Source: Actinomycetota bacterium (GTDB taxonomy: Bacteria > Actinomycetota > Actinomycetes > Nanopelagicales > Nanopelagicaceae). From it: DNA of 42,059 nucleotides. The notes beneath the pieces were generated by a model. It was given only the letters and a program-made list of their open reading frames with translations. It did not search any database and was not told the origin of the DNA. The DNA lies in the NCBI GenBank assembly GCA_947489605.1, contig CANLEG010000005.1:1-42059 (forward strand). Reading direction: 5' to 3'. A program made the translations under genes and the position numbers. This document shows, in pieces, positions 16,580 through 24,586 of the stretch. Every line of letters starts with the position of its first letter. Position 1 is the first letter of the stretch.

Positions 16580-16585
16580 AGTATA
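16580..16585 (-). promoter_or_regulatory. Putative leaderless -10 element of the MFS gene
   Basis: On the minus strand TATACT, six bases (GCCTGA), then the ATG at 16573. Confidence 0.5.
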
Positions 16586-16663
16586 AATCGCATTTTTCGC
16601 ATTTTTCCGAAGTAACTTTAAACCGCTAGTTGAGAGTTTGTTATCAAAACATCGCCCCGCGAA

Positions 16664-16735
16664 ACTTGCATGCAATATGCGAAAGTGTAGGGTTTCTCCA
16701 ACATCAATCCCTTGTTAAAGGGTTAATTCAGGAGG
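16664..16735 (+). promoter_or_regulatory. Promoter, palindrome and strong ribosome binding site of the BMP-family gene
   Basis: A candidate -35 TTGCAT is separated by 16 bases from a -10-like TAGGGT near 16688-16693. The 5' leader contains the palindrome CCCTT-GTTA-AAGGG (16709-16722), then AGGAGG (16730-16735) four bases before the TTG start. This long, well-led mRNA contrasts with the leaderless genes around it and fits a highly expressed binding protein. The palindrome could be an operator or a leader hairpin. Confidence 0.45.
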
Positions 16736-16739
16736 CGCT

Positions 16740-17783
16740 TTGAAAAAGTCACTAAAGCTTATTGCGATAGCTGCATCTCTAACACTTATCACAGGTGTTG
16801 CAGTTGCTCCTTCAGCACAGGCAGCAAAAATTAAGTTATGTCTTGCCCTAGATACTGGCGGCGTAGACGATCGTTCATTCAACCAAGGTGCATGGGCTGG
16901 TGCACAGGCTTCAGCAGGCTTTGCAGATGCGGAATATCTTGCAGCGGCATCATCTGCAGACTTTGCTCCAAACATCAAGGCATTTGTTGACAAGAAATGT
17001 CAATTAATCATTGGTGTTGGCTTTGCAATTAGCAGCGAAATTGTTAAATCAGCAAAGGCAAATCCAAAGATTGCATACGCTGTTGTTGATGATGCCGGCG
17101 CAGATTGCGATGCAAACTTCAACTGCAAGCCAGTCAAGAATGTTAAGGGCCTTACTTTCCAGACAGATGAAGCTGCGTTCTTGGCAGGTTACCTATCTGC
17201 AGGAATGACTAAGACCGGAAAAGTTGCAACATATGGTGGTGCGCCTTACCCATCAGTTACAATTTTCATGGATGGATACGTTCGTGGTGTTGATTACTAC
17301 AACAAAGTTAAGGGCAAGAAAGTTTCTGTTCTAGGTTGGAACACAACCTCAAAGACCGGTTCATTTGTTGGTAACTTCTCAGACCAAAATGCAGCCCTAA
17401 CGTTGTCAAAGGGTTTTGAACAACAAGGTGCAGACATCATCCTTCCAGTTGGTGGAAGCCTTGGTGCTCCTTATGCAGCAGCAAACGAGAAGACTAAGAA
17501 AGCTCTAACAATCTGGGTTGACACAGATGGTTATGGACTTCTTCCAGCTGGTAAATCAACCCTTTTAACAACTGTGGTCAAGGAAATTGGCGCATCAATC
17601 AAGTCAGTTGCAAAGGATGTTGCAGATAAGAAGTTCACTGGTGCTTCTTATGTTGGAACTCTAAAGAACAAGGGTGTTTCACTTGCTCCTTATCACGATC
17701 TAAGTTCACGAGTTCCAGGACAACTGAAACTGGAAGTTCGTAAGATCAGAGATCAAATAATCGCAGGAACCTTAAAGATATAG
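16740..17783 (+). CDS. BMP-family nucleoside ABC transporter substrate-binding protein
   Basis: A 347-residue basic-membrane-protein-family (PF02608) receptor, related to BmpA/PnrA and NupN-type nucleoside receptors. The family opening is LDTGGVDDRSFNQGAW (about residues 37-52), and a later block is GGSLGAPYAAANEK. The signal peptide ends SAQA-AK and carries no lipobox cysteine, although homologues in Gram-positives are lipoproteins. The TTG start is set by a strong AGGAGG. It is followed by a terminator and then by the ATPase and two permease genes, allowing excess of the receptor over the membrane parts. The downstream salvage genes support nucleosides as substrate. Confidence 0.9.
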   Translation: MKKSLKLIAIAASLTLITGVAVAPSAQAAKIKLCLALDTGGVDDRSFNQGAWAGAQASAGFADAEYLAAASSADFAPNIKAFVDKKCQLIIGVGFAISSEIVKSAKANPKIAYAVVDDAGADCDANFNCKPVKNVKGLTFQTDEAAFLAGYLSAGMTKTGKVATYGGAPYPSVTIFMDGYVRGVDYYNKVKGKKVSVLGWNTTSKTGSFVGNFSDQNAALTLSKGFEQQGADIILPVGGSLGAPYAAANEKTKKALTIWVDTDGYGLLPAGKSTLLTTVVKEIGASIKSVAKDVADKKFTGASYVGTLKNKGVSLAPYHDLSSRVPGQLKLEVRKIRDQIIAGTLKI

Positions 17784-17801
17784 GTATACGTTAGCAAGCC
17801 A

Positions 17802-17840
17802 AAAACAGGGGGCTCCGAGCAATCGGGCCTCCTGTTTTTT
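17802..17840 (+). terminator. Rho-independent terminator after the binding-protein gene
   Basis: A GC-rich stem (ACAGGGGGC...GCCTCCTGT with one bulge and a G-U pair, then CCG/CGG) closes a 6-base loop AGCAAT and is followed by a run of six T. It lies between the receptor gene and the transporter ATPase gene and probably attenuates read-through. Confidence 0.88.
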
Positions 17841-17854
17841 GTTTCATTAATCGG

Positions 17855-17860
17855 TAGGAT
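17855..17860 (+). promoter_or_regulatory. Putative leaderless -10 element of the nucleoside ABC operon
   Basis: TAGGAT, six bases (TCCAGA), then the GTG at 17867. It lies just past the terminator, so the ATPase-permease-cdd-deoA-add run has its own promoter. Confidence 0.5.
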
Positions 17861-17866
17861 TCCAGA

Positions 17867-19381
17867 GTGTCATTAGAATTAAAGGCAATTACAAAAACAT
17901 TTGGTTCGTTAACTGCTAACGACTCAATTAACTTGAAGGTTGAAACTGGCCAGATTCATGCAATCCTCGGTGAAAATGGCGCAGGTAAATCCACCTTAAT
18001 GAATATCGTTTATGGCTTATTGAGAGCCGATTCTGGTGAAATTTTAATTGATGGAAAAAAGGTTGAGATCTCTGAACCTAGCGATGCTCTAAACGTTGGC
18101 ATCGGAATGGTCCACCAACACTTCATGTTGATTCCAGTATTCACTGTTGCCGAGAACATCATGTTGGGCCATGAGAAATCAAGTAAGTTTAGAGTTTTGG
18201 ATTTGGATCAAGCGCGTGCTGCTATCCGAACGATTTCAGAGGATTTTGGTCTGCAAGTAGATCCAGACGCCGTAGTGGAAACACTTCCTGTTGGCATCCA
18301 GCAAAAAGTGGAAATTATTAAGGCGCTTATTTATGAAGCCAAAGTCCTAATTTTGGATGAACCAACCGCAGTATTGACCCCGCAGGAAACCGACGAACTC
18401 TTAAACACCATGCGTGATTTAAAGAGCAAAGGAACTTCAATTATATTTATCACTCACAAGTTGCGGGAAGTCCGTGCGGTTGCGGATCAAATTACAATTA
18501 TTCGTCGCGGAAAAGTAATTGGTGCGGTTTCACCGACGACCTCAGAAGCGGAATTAGCGTCAATGATGGTTGGCCGTGCCGTTGATCTAGCTCCGGCCAA
18601 ATACCAGCACGAAACCGGCGGCGCAATTCTTGAAGTTAAGAACCTAACAGTTCGAGATGCACTTGGAACTCCAATAGTTAAGGGCGTCAATTTCCACGTA
18701 AATTCTGGGGAAGTTCTAGCGGTTGCAGGAGTTCAAGGTAATGGTCAATCCGAACTAGCAAGAGCTCTTATTAATTTAGAAGAGCATATTGAAGGATCAA
18801 TTCTCTTGGATGGAAAAGAAATCAGGGGAGCCAGCATTAAGGATTCGCTACATGCAGGTATCGCATTTATACCGGAGTCTCGCGAGCTTGATGGAGTAAT
18901 TGGAAGTTTCTCTATCGCGGAAAACCTAATTTTAGATTTACATGGACAGGCTCCATATTCGAAGGGTATAAATCTTTCAGCAAAAGTTGTTCATTCCGAA
19001 GCTGAGAAGCGGGTTACTGAGTTCGATATTAGAACTCAATCAATCATGGATGCAGTCTCAACCCTTTCAGGTGGAAACAAGCAGAAAGTTGTAATCGCAC
19101 GCGAGCTTTCACGCCCAATTAAAGTCCTTGTTGCTTCGCAACCAACTCGAGGCTTAGATGTAGGTTCGATTGAATTTGTGCATGAAAGAATTTTGGCCGA
19201 AAGAGATGCTGGCCGCGGAGTAATTCTTTTCAGTACCGAATTAGATGAAGTTATGGCTCTCGCTGATCGAATTGCTGTTATGTATCGTGGTGAAATTCTG
19301 GATATCGTTCATTCAAATGTAACTCGGGAAGAACTTGGACTTTTGATGGCTGGCGTTACTTCTGCGAAAGCTGGTGCTTGA
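17867..19381 (+). CDS. Nucleoside ABC transporter, tandem ATPase subunit (NupO/RbsA-like)
   Basis: A 504-residue protein with two ABC domains. The first has Walker A GENGAGKSTLMN (about residues 35-46), a signature-like LPVGIQQKVEI and Walker B VLILDEPTAVLTPQE. The second has a non-consensus P-loop, VQGNGQSELARAL, and LSGGNKQKVVIARELSRP followed by VLVASQPTRGLDVGS in place of a clean Walker B. Such asymmetry is usual in the sugar/nucleoside (CUT2-like) class. The permease start overlaps the stop (TGATG). It energises import of substrates bound by the BMP protein. Confidence 0.93.
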   Translation: MSLELKAITKTFGSLTANDSINLKVETGQIHAILGENGAGKSTLMNIVYGLLRADSGEILIDGKKVEISEPSDALNVGIGMVHQHFMLIPVFTVAENIMLGHEKSSKFRVLDLDQARAAIRTISEDFGLQVDPDAVVETLPVGIQQKVEIIKALIYEAKVLILDEPTAVLTPQETDELLNTMRDLKSKGTSIIFITHKLREVRAVADQITIIRRGKVIGAVSPTTSEAELASMMVGRAVDLAPAKYQHETGGAILEVKNLTVRDALGTPIVKGVNFHVNSGEVLAVAGVQGNGQSELARALINLEEHIEGSILLDGKEIRGASIKDSLHAGIAFIPESRELDGVIGSFSIAENLILDLHGQAPYSKGINLSAKVVHSEAEKRVTEFDIRTQSIMDAVSTLSGGNKQKVVIARELSRPIKVLVASQPTRGLDVGSIEFVHERILAERDAGRGVILFSTELDEVMALADRIAVMYRGEILDIVHSNVTREELGLLMAGVTSAKAGA

Positions 19382-20550
19382 TGAAGAATTTAATTTCAAG
19401 AATCGGTCAGTCAATAAAACTTCCAGGGCTATCTTTCTTAATGGCCTTCACAATTACAGGAATAATCATTGCGCTTTCTGATGAAAAGGTAATGAACAAA
19501 ATTGGGTCTCCGATAGAATTTCTCAAGAGTGCAGGTGCAAGTGTGGGTAATGCCTATTTGGCACTTTTCCAAGGTTCGATTTATGACAACAGGTTAGCTA
19601 AAAGTAATTTTATTGAAGGCTTTTATCCGTTCTTCGAAACTATTGTTACGGCCACGCCTTTGATTCTTACCGGGTTATCCGTAGCACTGGCATTCAAATC
19701 TGGTCTGTTTAATATTGGAGCACAAGGACAATTTATCTTCGGTGCCATAGGTGCTTCTTATGTTGGATTCCATTTTAATCTTCCGATAGGTATTCATATT
19801 TTCGCTGCGGCTGTTGCAGGAATGTTTCTCGCTGCGATTTGGGGAGGAATAGTTGGCTTTTTAAAGGCTCGGACAGGGGCACACGAAGTTATTTTAACAA
19901 TCATGTTGAACTACATCGCTGGTTATTTCATTCTCTGGTTGCTGAAGACAAAAACTTTCTTGCGGCCAGGACGAATCGATCCGATTGCCCCGGAAGTTGC
20001 TGAAAGTGCCAGACTTCCACTTCTGGCGGGTGAGAATTTCCGTATACATGCTGGAATTTTCATTGCACTTGCAGCTGCGCTCTTTGTCTGGTGGCTGCTA
20101 ACAAAAACAACTATTGGTTATAAATTTCGCGCTGTCGGAGCGAATAGCCAGGCCGCTCGAACTGCAGGAATCTCAGTCCCATTTGTAATCACTGCAACAA
20201 TGATGATTTGTGGAGCACTTGCTGGACTCGGTGGCGCAGTTCATGTTCTCGGAAGTGAACATGCACTGAATGCGGATGTAGCAGGATCATTAGGATTTGA
20301 TGCCATTACAGTGGCATTGCTTGGTCGGGCACAACCACTTGGCACGGTTTTCGCTGCACTTCTATTCGGTGCGCTTCATACCGGTGGTCGGATGATGCAA
20401 TCGAATACCGGCGTCCCACTGGATATCGTTGTGGTTACTCAAGGTTTAATCGTGCTCTTCATTGCAGCACCTGTTTTTGTCCGTTACATCTTTAGATTGA
20501 AGAAGTTAAATGCTTCTGCAGCACTAACTTCGAAGGGGTGGAACGGATGA
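19381..20550 (+). CDS. Nucleoside ABC transporter permease 1 (NupP-like)
   Basis: About 389 residues of the branched-chain/ribose-type permease family (PF02653), with eight to ten helices. Landmarks are LAFKSGLFNIGAQGQF, GFLKARTGAHEVILTIMLNYIA, the EAA-like loop FRAVGANSQAARTAGIS and AGLGGAVHVLG. An in-frame TTG precedes the ATG, but the TGATG arrangement with the ATPase stop favours 19381. It pairs with the next gene as a heterodimeric channel. Confidence 0.9.
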   Translation: MKNLISRIGQSIKLPGLSFLMAFTITGIIIALSDEKVMNKIGSPIEFLKSAGASVGNAYLALFQGSIYDNRLAKSNFIEGFYPFFETIVTATPLILTGLSVALAFKSGLFNIGAQGQFIFGAIGASYVGFHFNLPIGIHIFAAAVAGMFLAAIWGGIVGFLKARTGAHEVILTIMLNYIAGYFILWLLKTKTFLRPGRIDPIAPEVAESARLPLLAGENFRIHAGIFIALAAALFVWWLLTKTTIGYKFRAVGANSQAARTAGISVPFVITATMMICGALAGLGGAVHVLGSEHALNADVAGSLGFDAITVALLGRAQPLGTVFAALLFGALHTGGRMMQSNTGVPLDIVVVTQGLIVLFIAAPVFVRYIFRLKKLNASAALTSKGWNG

Positions 20551-21809
20551 GAAAAATTCGTTCTAATGTTCAGAAGCGCCGGCTCCAAGGCGTCATTATT
20601 GTTTCACTTCTTTCATCCCTCTCTTTCTTATACTTCGGCTTTTTGAAGCCAGGAAAAGATGTAACAACTTTTGGTTTCGTTTTGAATAACGAATGGGTAA
20701 TCATCAAAGAGTGGGTAATTGCATCCCAAACAGGTGCGCGAATCTTTTCGGCAATCTCTTTAGTTGCCAGTGCTATCGCAATGTTTGCTTACAAAAAAGA
20801 GCGAACGATTGTAGTTCCAGTCGCGGTTGCTAGCTTTGGAATTTTGATGTCATTCCTAACTTGGATTGCCTCCGGAAAATTTATTCCATTTACCGGTCTT
20901 TTGCAGGGTGGCTTACTTCTTTCAATCCCATTAATTTTTGGTTCGATGTCCGGCTTAGTGTGTGAACGTTCCGGAGTAATTAACATTGCAATTGAAGGCC
21001 AGCTCTTGGCCAGTGCATTCGTCTCCGGAGTCGTGGCTAGTGTGACCCAACAAGCCTGGTGGGGTTTGCTCGCTGCGCCCTTTGCGGGTGCGGCAATTTC
21101 ATTCTTGCTAGCCACATTTGCAATCAAGTTCTCCGTCGACCAAGTAATTCTTGGTTTCGTAATCAACGTTTTAGTTATTGGGCTAACTGATTTCCTTTAT
21201 AAGAAGTTACTTATTCCTCATCAAAATACTTGGAATTCGCCGCCCACTTTTGAAGTTATTCCGATCCCATTACTTTCAAATATTCCAGTCGTCGGTCCAA
21301 TTTTCTTCACCCAATCTATTGTTGTTTATCTAATGTTCGCAATTGTTGCAGGCGTTACTTTTGCACTTTACAAAACCAAATGGGGTCTGCGCACAAGAGC
21401 GGTAGGCGAGCACCCAACAGCAGCCGATACTGTTGGAATTGATGTAAATAAACTTCGCTTTCGAAACGTAATATTCTCAGGGCTTATCGCAGGCATCGGA
21501 GGAGCGTTTTTCACAGTTGGATTCGTTGGAGCCTTTGGAAAAGAGATGACTGCAGGTGCCGGTTTCATCGCACTTGCCGCCCTGATCTTTGGAAAGTGGA
21601 GTCCTATTGGCGCAGTCTTTGCCGCACTCCTATTCGGTTTTGCAAACAACCTTCAGAGCACGCTCTCAATTATTGGAGTGGCAATCCCATCTGAATTTAT
21701 GTTGATGGTTCCTTACATCGCGACAATTATTGCGGTGACTGGATTGGTAGGAAGAGTAAGAGCACCTGCCGCAGATGGAATTCCATATAGCCGTGGTGGA
21801 GCACATTGA
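20547..21809 (+). CDS. Nucleoside ABC transporter permease 2 (NupQ-like)
   Basis: About 420 residues of the same PF02653 family. SGLVCERSGVINIAIEGQLL, LRTRAVGEHPTAADTVGID (EAA-like loop), ISGLIAGIGGAFF-like helices and FANNLQS are recognisable. The ATG at 20547 overlaps the first permease stop by four bases; an in-frame GTG nine bases earlier is less likely. Compared with permease 1 it has an extra N-terminal helix pair. The ATPase, both permeases and cdd follow each other with short overlaps or gaps of a few bases. Confidence 0.9.
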   Translation: MRKIRSNVQKRRLQGVIIVSLLSSLSFLYFGFLKPGKDVTTFGFVLNNEWVIIKEWVIASQTGARIFSAISLVASAIAMFAYKKERTIVVPVAVASFGILMSFLTWIASGKFIPFTGLLQGGLLLSIPLIFGSMSGLVCERSGVINIAIEGQLLASAFVSGVVASVTQQAWWGLLAAPFAGAAISFLLATFAIKFSVDQVILGFVINVLVIGLTDFLYKKLLIPHQNTWNSPPTFEVIPIPLLSNIPVVGPIFFTQSIVVYLMFAIVAGVTFALYKTKWGLRTRAVGEHPTAADTVGIDVNKLRFRNVIFSGLIAGIGGAFFTVGFVGAFGKEMTAGAGFIALAALIFGKWSPIGAVFAALLFGFANNLQSTLSIIGVAIPSEFMLMVPYIATIIAVTGLVGRVRAPAADGIPYSRGGAH

Positions 21810-21811
21810 TT

Positions 21812-22201
21812 ATGCAAATTAATTGGGAGCAACTACATAACGAAGCTAAATTGATTATGAAGAAGGCTTATGCGCCGTATTCAAAATTTCCGGTAGGTGT
21901 AGCAGCACTTGTTTCGGACGGTCGAATAATTTCTGGATGCAACGTTGAGAATGCTAGTTACGGACTTGGTTTGTGTGCGGAATGCGGCTTAGTTTCTAAT
22001 TTGATCGCAAGTGGTGGCGGGAGTTTGGTCGCTGCTGTCTGTGTTGATGCAGATGGAAATTTTCTCTCCCCATGCGGACGTTGCAGACAATTGCTATTCG
22101 AACATGGCGGAAATGATTTACTTTTCATGACACCAGATGGTCCGGCGCCGATGTCTACTCTGTTGCCGTGGGCTTTTGGTCCGGATGATTTAGAAAAATG
22201 A
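21812..22201 (+). CDS. cdd: Cytidine deaminase
   Basis: A 129-residue homotetrameric-type enzyme that hydrolyses (deoxy)cytidine to (deoxy)uridine. The zinc site is complete: Cys55-Ala-Glu57 (GLCAECGL) and PCGRC (Cys88, Cys91). The position often held by Arg after CAE is Cys, as in mycobacterial Cdd. AYAPYSKFPVGVA and GCNVENASYG are the substrate-binding segments. The ATG at 21812 comes just after the permease stop. It supplies uridine and deoxyuridine to DeoA. Confidence 0.95.
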   Translation: MQINWEQLHNEAKLIMKKAYAPYSKFPVGVAALVSDGRIISGCNVENASYGLGLCAECGLVSNLIASGGGSLVAAVCVDADGNFLSPCGRCRQLLFEHGGNDLLFMTPDGPAPMSTLLPWAFGPDDLEK

Positions 22202-23493
22202 GTGAAGCATTCGACGCCGTCGAAATAATTGGGGCTAAGCGAGATAAGAACGAGTTAAGCGATCCACAGATTGATTGGGTTATCGACGCTTATACAAAAG
22301 GCGTTGTGGCCGATGAGCAAATGTCGGCGCTGCTTATGGCGATTTTGTTAAATGGTATGAACTCGCGCGAAATTTCTCGGTGGACTGATGCGATGATCAA
22401 CAGCGGCGAACGCATGGAATGGTCGATGCTTGACCGAAAAACCGTTGATAAACATTCAACTGGTGGCGTCGGCGACAAAATTACTTTGCCACTTGCCCCA
22501 CTTGTTGCAGCATGCGGGGGAGCAGTTCCACAACTTTCTGGCCGCGGACTTGGCCATACCGGTGGCACGTTGGATAAATTGGAATCGATACCTGGCTGGC
22601 GCGCCTCATTAAGCAATGCAGAAATGTTAGAAGTAATTAAGAATTGTGGCGCAGTAATTTGCGCAGCTGGTGCGGGATTAGCGCCTGCGGATAAGAAGTT
22701 ATATGCCCTTAGAGATGTAACTGGAACCGTCCAAGCCATTCCGCTAATTGCTTCAAGCATTATGAGTAAGAAAATTGCTGAAGGAACTAGTGCACTGGTT
22801 CTTGATGTTAAGACTGGCTCTGGTGCATTTATGTCTGATCCAAAAAAGGCGAGCGAACTTGCAAGAGTTATGGTTGATTTAGGAACCCGCGCCGGAGTTA
22901 AAACGCGTGCGCTTGTAACTGCAATGGATGTTCCACTTGGGTTAACTGCAGGGAATGCTTTGGAAGTTCGGGAAAGTGTAGAAGTGCTAGCTGGCGGCGG
23001 TCCTGCTGATGTAGTGGAACTAACTTTAGTTTTAGCCCGCGAAATGTTAGATGCCGCAGGAATCAAGCAACTAATGGATCCAGCTGATGCGCTGAAAAAT
23101 GGTGCCGCGATGGATAGTTGGAAGAAAATGATTCGTGCGCAAGGCGGTGATCCTGATGCAAAACTTCCGGTTGCAAAAGACCAAGTGCAAATTCTTGCGG
23201 AAAAGGATGGAACTCTTGCATCGATGGATGCGATGAGTGTTGGAATCGCAGCTTGGCGATTAGGCGCAGGCCGTTCTAAACAAGGGGAGAGCGTTTCCTT
23301 TGGTGCAGGAATTGAAATCCATGCAAAGCCTGGAGCAAACGTTAAGAAAGGCGATGTGATTTACACGTTGCATGCTGATGATTCAACGCGATTTGAACGT
23401 GCACAAAGTGCGCTCCAGAATTCATTTGCGATTAGTCAAGATGGTTCAGTGGCACCACGCTTACCTCTTATACTTGAGAAAATTGAAGGATGA
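22198..23493 (+). CDS. deoA: Thymidine (pyrimidine-nucleoside) phosphorylase
   Basis: A 431-residue enzyme splitting thymidine or (deoxy)uridine with phosphate to base and (deoxy)ribose-1-phosphate. The signature KHSTGGVGDKITLPLAPLVA, SGRGLGHTGGTLDKLESIPG and the catalytic lysine region LRDVTGTVQAIPLIASSIMSKK are present, with the C-terminal alpha/beta lobe (GAGIEIHAKPGANVKKGD). It overlaps cdd by four bases and is followed two bases later by add. Length is normal. Confidence 0.96.
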   Translation: MSEAFDAVEIIGAKRDKNELSDPQIDWVIDAYTKGVVADEQMSALLMAILLNGMNSREISRWTDAMINSGERMEWSMLDRKTVDKHSTGGVGDKITLPLAPLVAACGGAVPQLSGRGLGHTGGTLDKLESIPGWRASLSNAEMLEVIKNCGAVICAAGAGLAPADKKLYALRDVTGTVQAIPLIASSIMSKKIAEGTSALVLDVKTGSGAFMSDPKKASELARVMVDLGTRAGVKTRALVTAMDVPLGLTAGNALEVRESVEVLAGGGPADVVELTLVLAREMLDAAGIKQLMDPADALKNGAAMDSWKKMIRAQGGDPDAKLPVAKDQVQILAEKDGTLASMDAMSVGIAAWRLGAGRSKQGESVSFGAGIEIHAKPGANVKKGDVIYTLHADDSTRFERAQSALQNSFAISQDGSVAPRLPLILEKIEG

Positions 23494-23494
23494 G

Positions 23495-24586
23495 ATGACA
23501 CTTACAAGCATTCCGACGCCAGAACAGATCAAAAGACTTCCAAAGGCAGTAATTCATGACCATTTGGATGGCGGCTTGCGCCCACAAACAATTATTGATT
23601 TAGCGAAAAAGATAAATTATCCGCTTCCTGCAACGGAAGCGGATGCGCTTGCAGATTGGTTTTATGATGCCTGTAATTCGGGCACGTTGGTTCGTTACCT
23701 TGAAACTTTTGATCATGTAATCGCTGTCATGCAAAACCGCGAAGCAATTATCCGAGTAGCTAGTGAATGCGCATTGGATTTGGCTCGAGATGGTGTGGTT
23801 TACGCCGAAGTTCGTGGCGCACCAGAACTATTTACTCGTGAAGGTTTAACGCTCGATGAAGTTATCGAAGCAACAATTGAAGGATATCGTCAAGGCGAGA
23901 AAGCGGCAAAGGCCGAGGGATTCACGATTCGCGTTGAATCTCTTTTGTGTGCGCTTCGCCAAAATTCACTTGCCCAGGAAATTGCAGAAAAAGTAATCAA
24001 GAATCGCGATTTAGGTGTTGTTGGATTTGATATTGCAGGCCCAGAAGATGGTTTTCCGCCAACTAATCAATTAGATACTTTTAATTATCTTCGCCAAGAG
24101 GATGCGCACTTTACGATTCACGCTGGCGAGGCTTATGGATTGCCTTCAATCTGGCAAGCAATTCAAATGTGTGGTGCCGAGCGATTAGGCCACGGAGTTC
24201 GCATTATCGAAGATATAGATTTTTCAGGGGCGAAACCAAAACTTGGGCGACTTTCGGCCTACGTCCGCGATCGCCGAATTCCATTAGAGCTTTGCCCAAC
24301 ATCAAATCTACAAACTGGCGCAGCCAAAACCATCGCGACTCATCCAATTGGAGCGCTAGCAAAATTACGATTCCGAGTAACTATAAATACTGATAATCGT
24401 TTAATGAGTCGAACATCAATGACTAATGAGATGGTCGAGGTTGTTAAGGCATTTAACTGGACTTTCCAAGATCTGCAACGCGTAACTATAAATGCGCTCA
24501 AGAGTTCATTTATTCCGTTTGAAGAACGTCTGGCGATAATCGAAGAAGTTGTAAAGCCCGGCTATCTAGCTATAGCTAGCGAATAA
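23495..24586 (+). CDS. add: Adenosine deaminase
   Basis: A 363-residue metal-dependent hydrolase converting (deoxy)adenosine to (deoxy)inosine. Zinc ligands appear in HDHLDGG (His21, His23), HAGEAYG (with catalytic Glu) and TDNRLMSRTSM (Asp). ERLGHGVRI and ELCPTSNLQTG complete the site. The second Asp of the common TDDP motif is Asn, which I recall as normal for actinobacterial Add. The ATG at 23495 follows the deoA stop; the longer frame from 23372 runs through deoA and is discarded. Its last 21 bases overlap the convergent mutase gene. Confidence 0.95.
   Translation: MTLTSIPTPEQIKRLPKAVIHDHLDGGLRPQTIIDLAKKINYPLPATEADALADWFYDACNSGTLVRYLETFDHVIAVMQNREAIIRVASECALDLARDGVVYAEVRGAPELFTREGLTLDEVIEATIEGYRQGEKAAKAEGFTIRVESLLCALRQNSLAQEIAEKVIKNRDLGVVGFDIAGPEDGFPPTNQLDTFNYLRQEDAHFTIHAGEAYGLPSIWQAIQMCGAERLGHGVRIIEDIDFSGAKPKLGRLSAYVRDRRIPLELCPTSNLQTGAAKTIATHPIGALAKLRFRVTINTDNRLMSRTSMTNEMVEVVKAFNWTFQDLQRVTINALKSSFIPFEERLAIIEEVVKPGYLAIASE

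Noticed and set aside
18700-19200. Second ABC domain lacking consensus Walker A and B as a sign of decay
   Set aside because: Asymmetric ATPase sites are usual in the tandem ATPases of nucleoside and sugar transporters.
21974-21990. Cytidine deaminase motif CAEC instead of CAER as a possible defect
   Set aside because: Mycobacterial Cdd has the same CAEC, and all zinc ligands are intact.
22290-23066. 258-codon open frame antisense to deoA
   Set aside because: It is low-complexity in Ser/Ala/Pro, matches no family I know and mirrors the well-supported deoA reading frame.
24390-24420. Adenosine deaminase TDN in place of TDD as a lost catalytic residue
   Set aside because: The zinc-binding Asp is retained, and I recall the TDNRLMS form as normal in actinobacterial Add.
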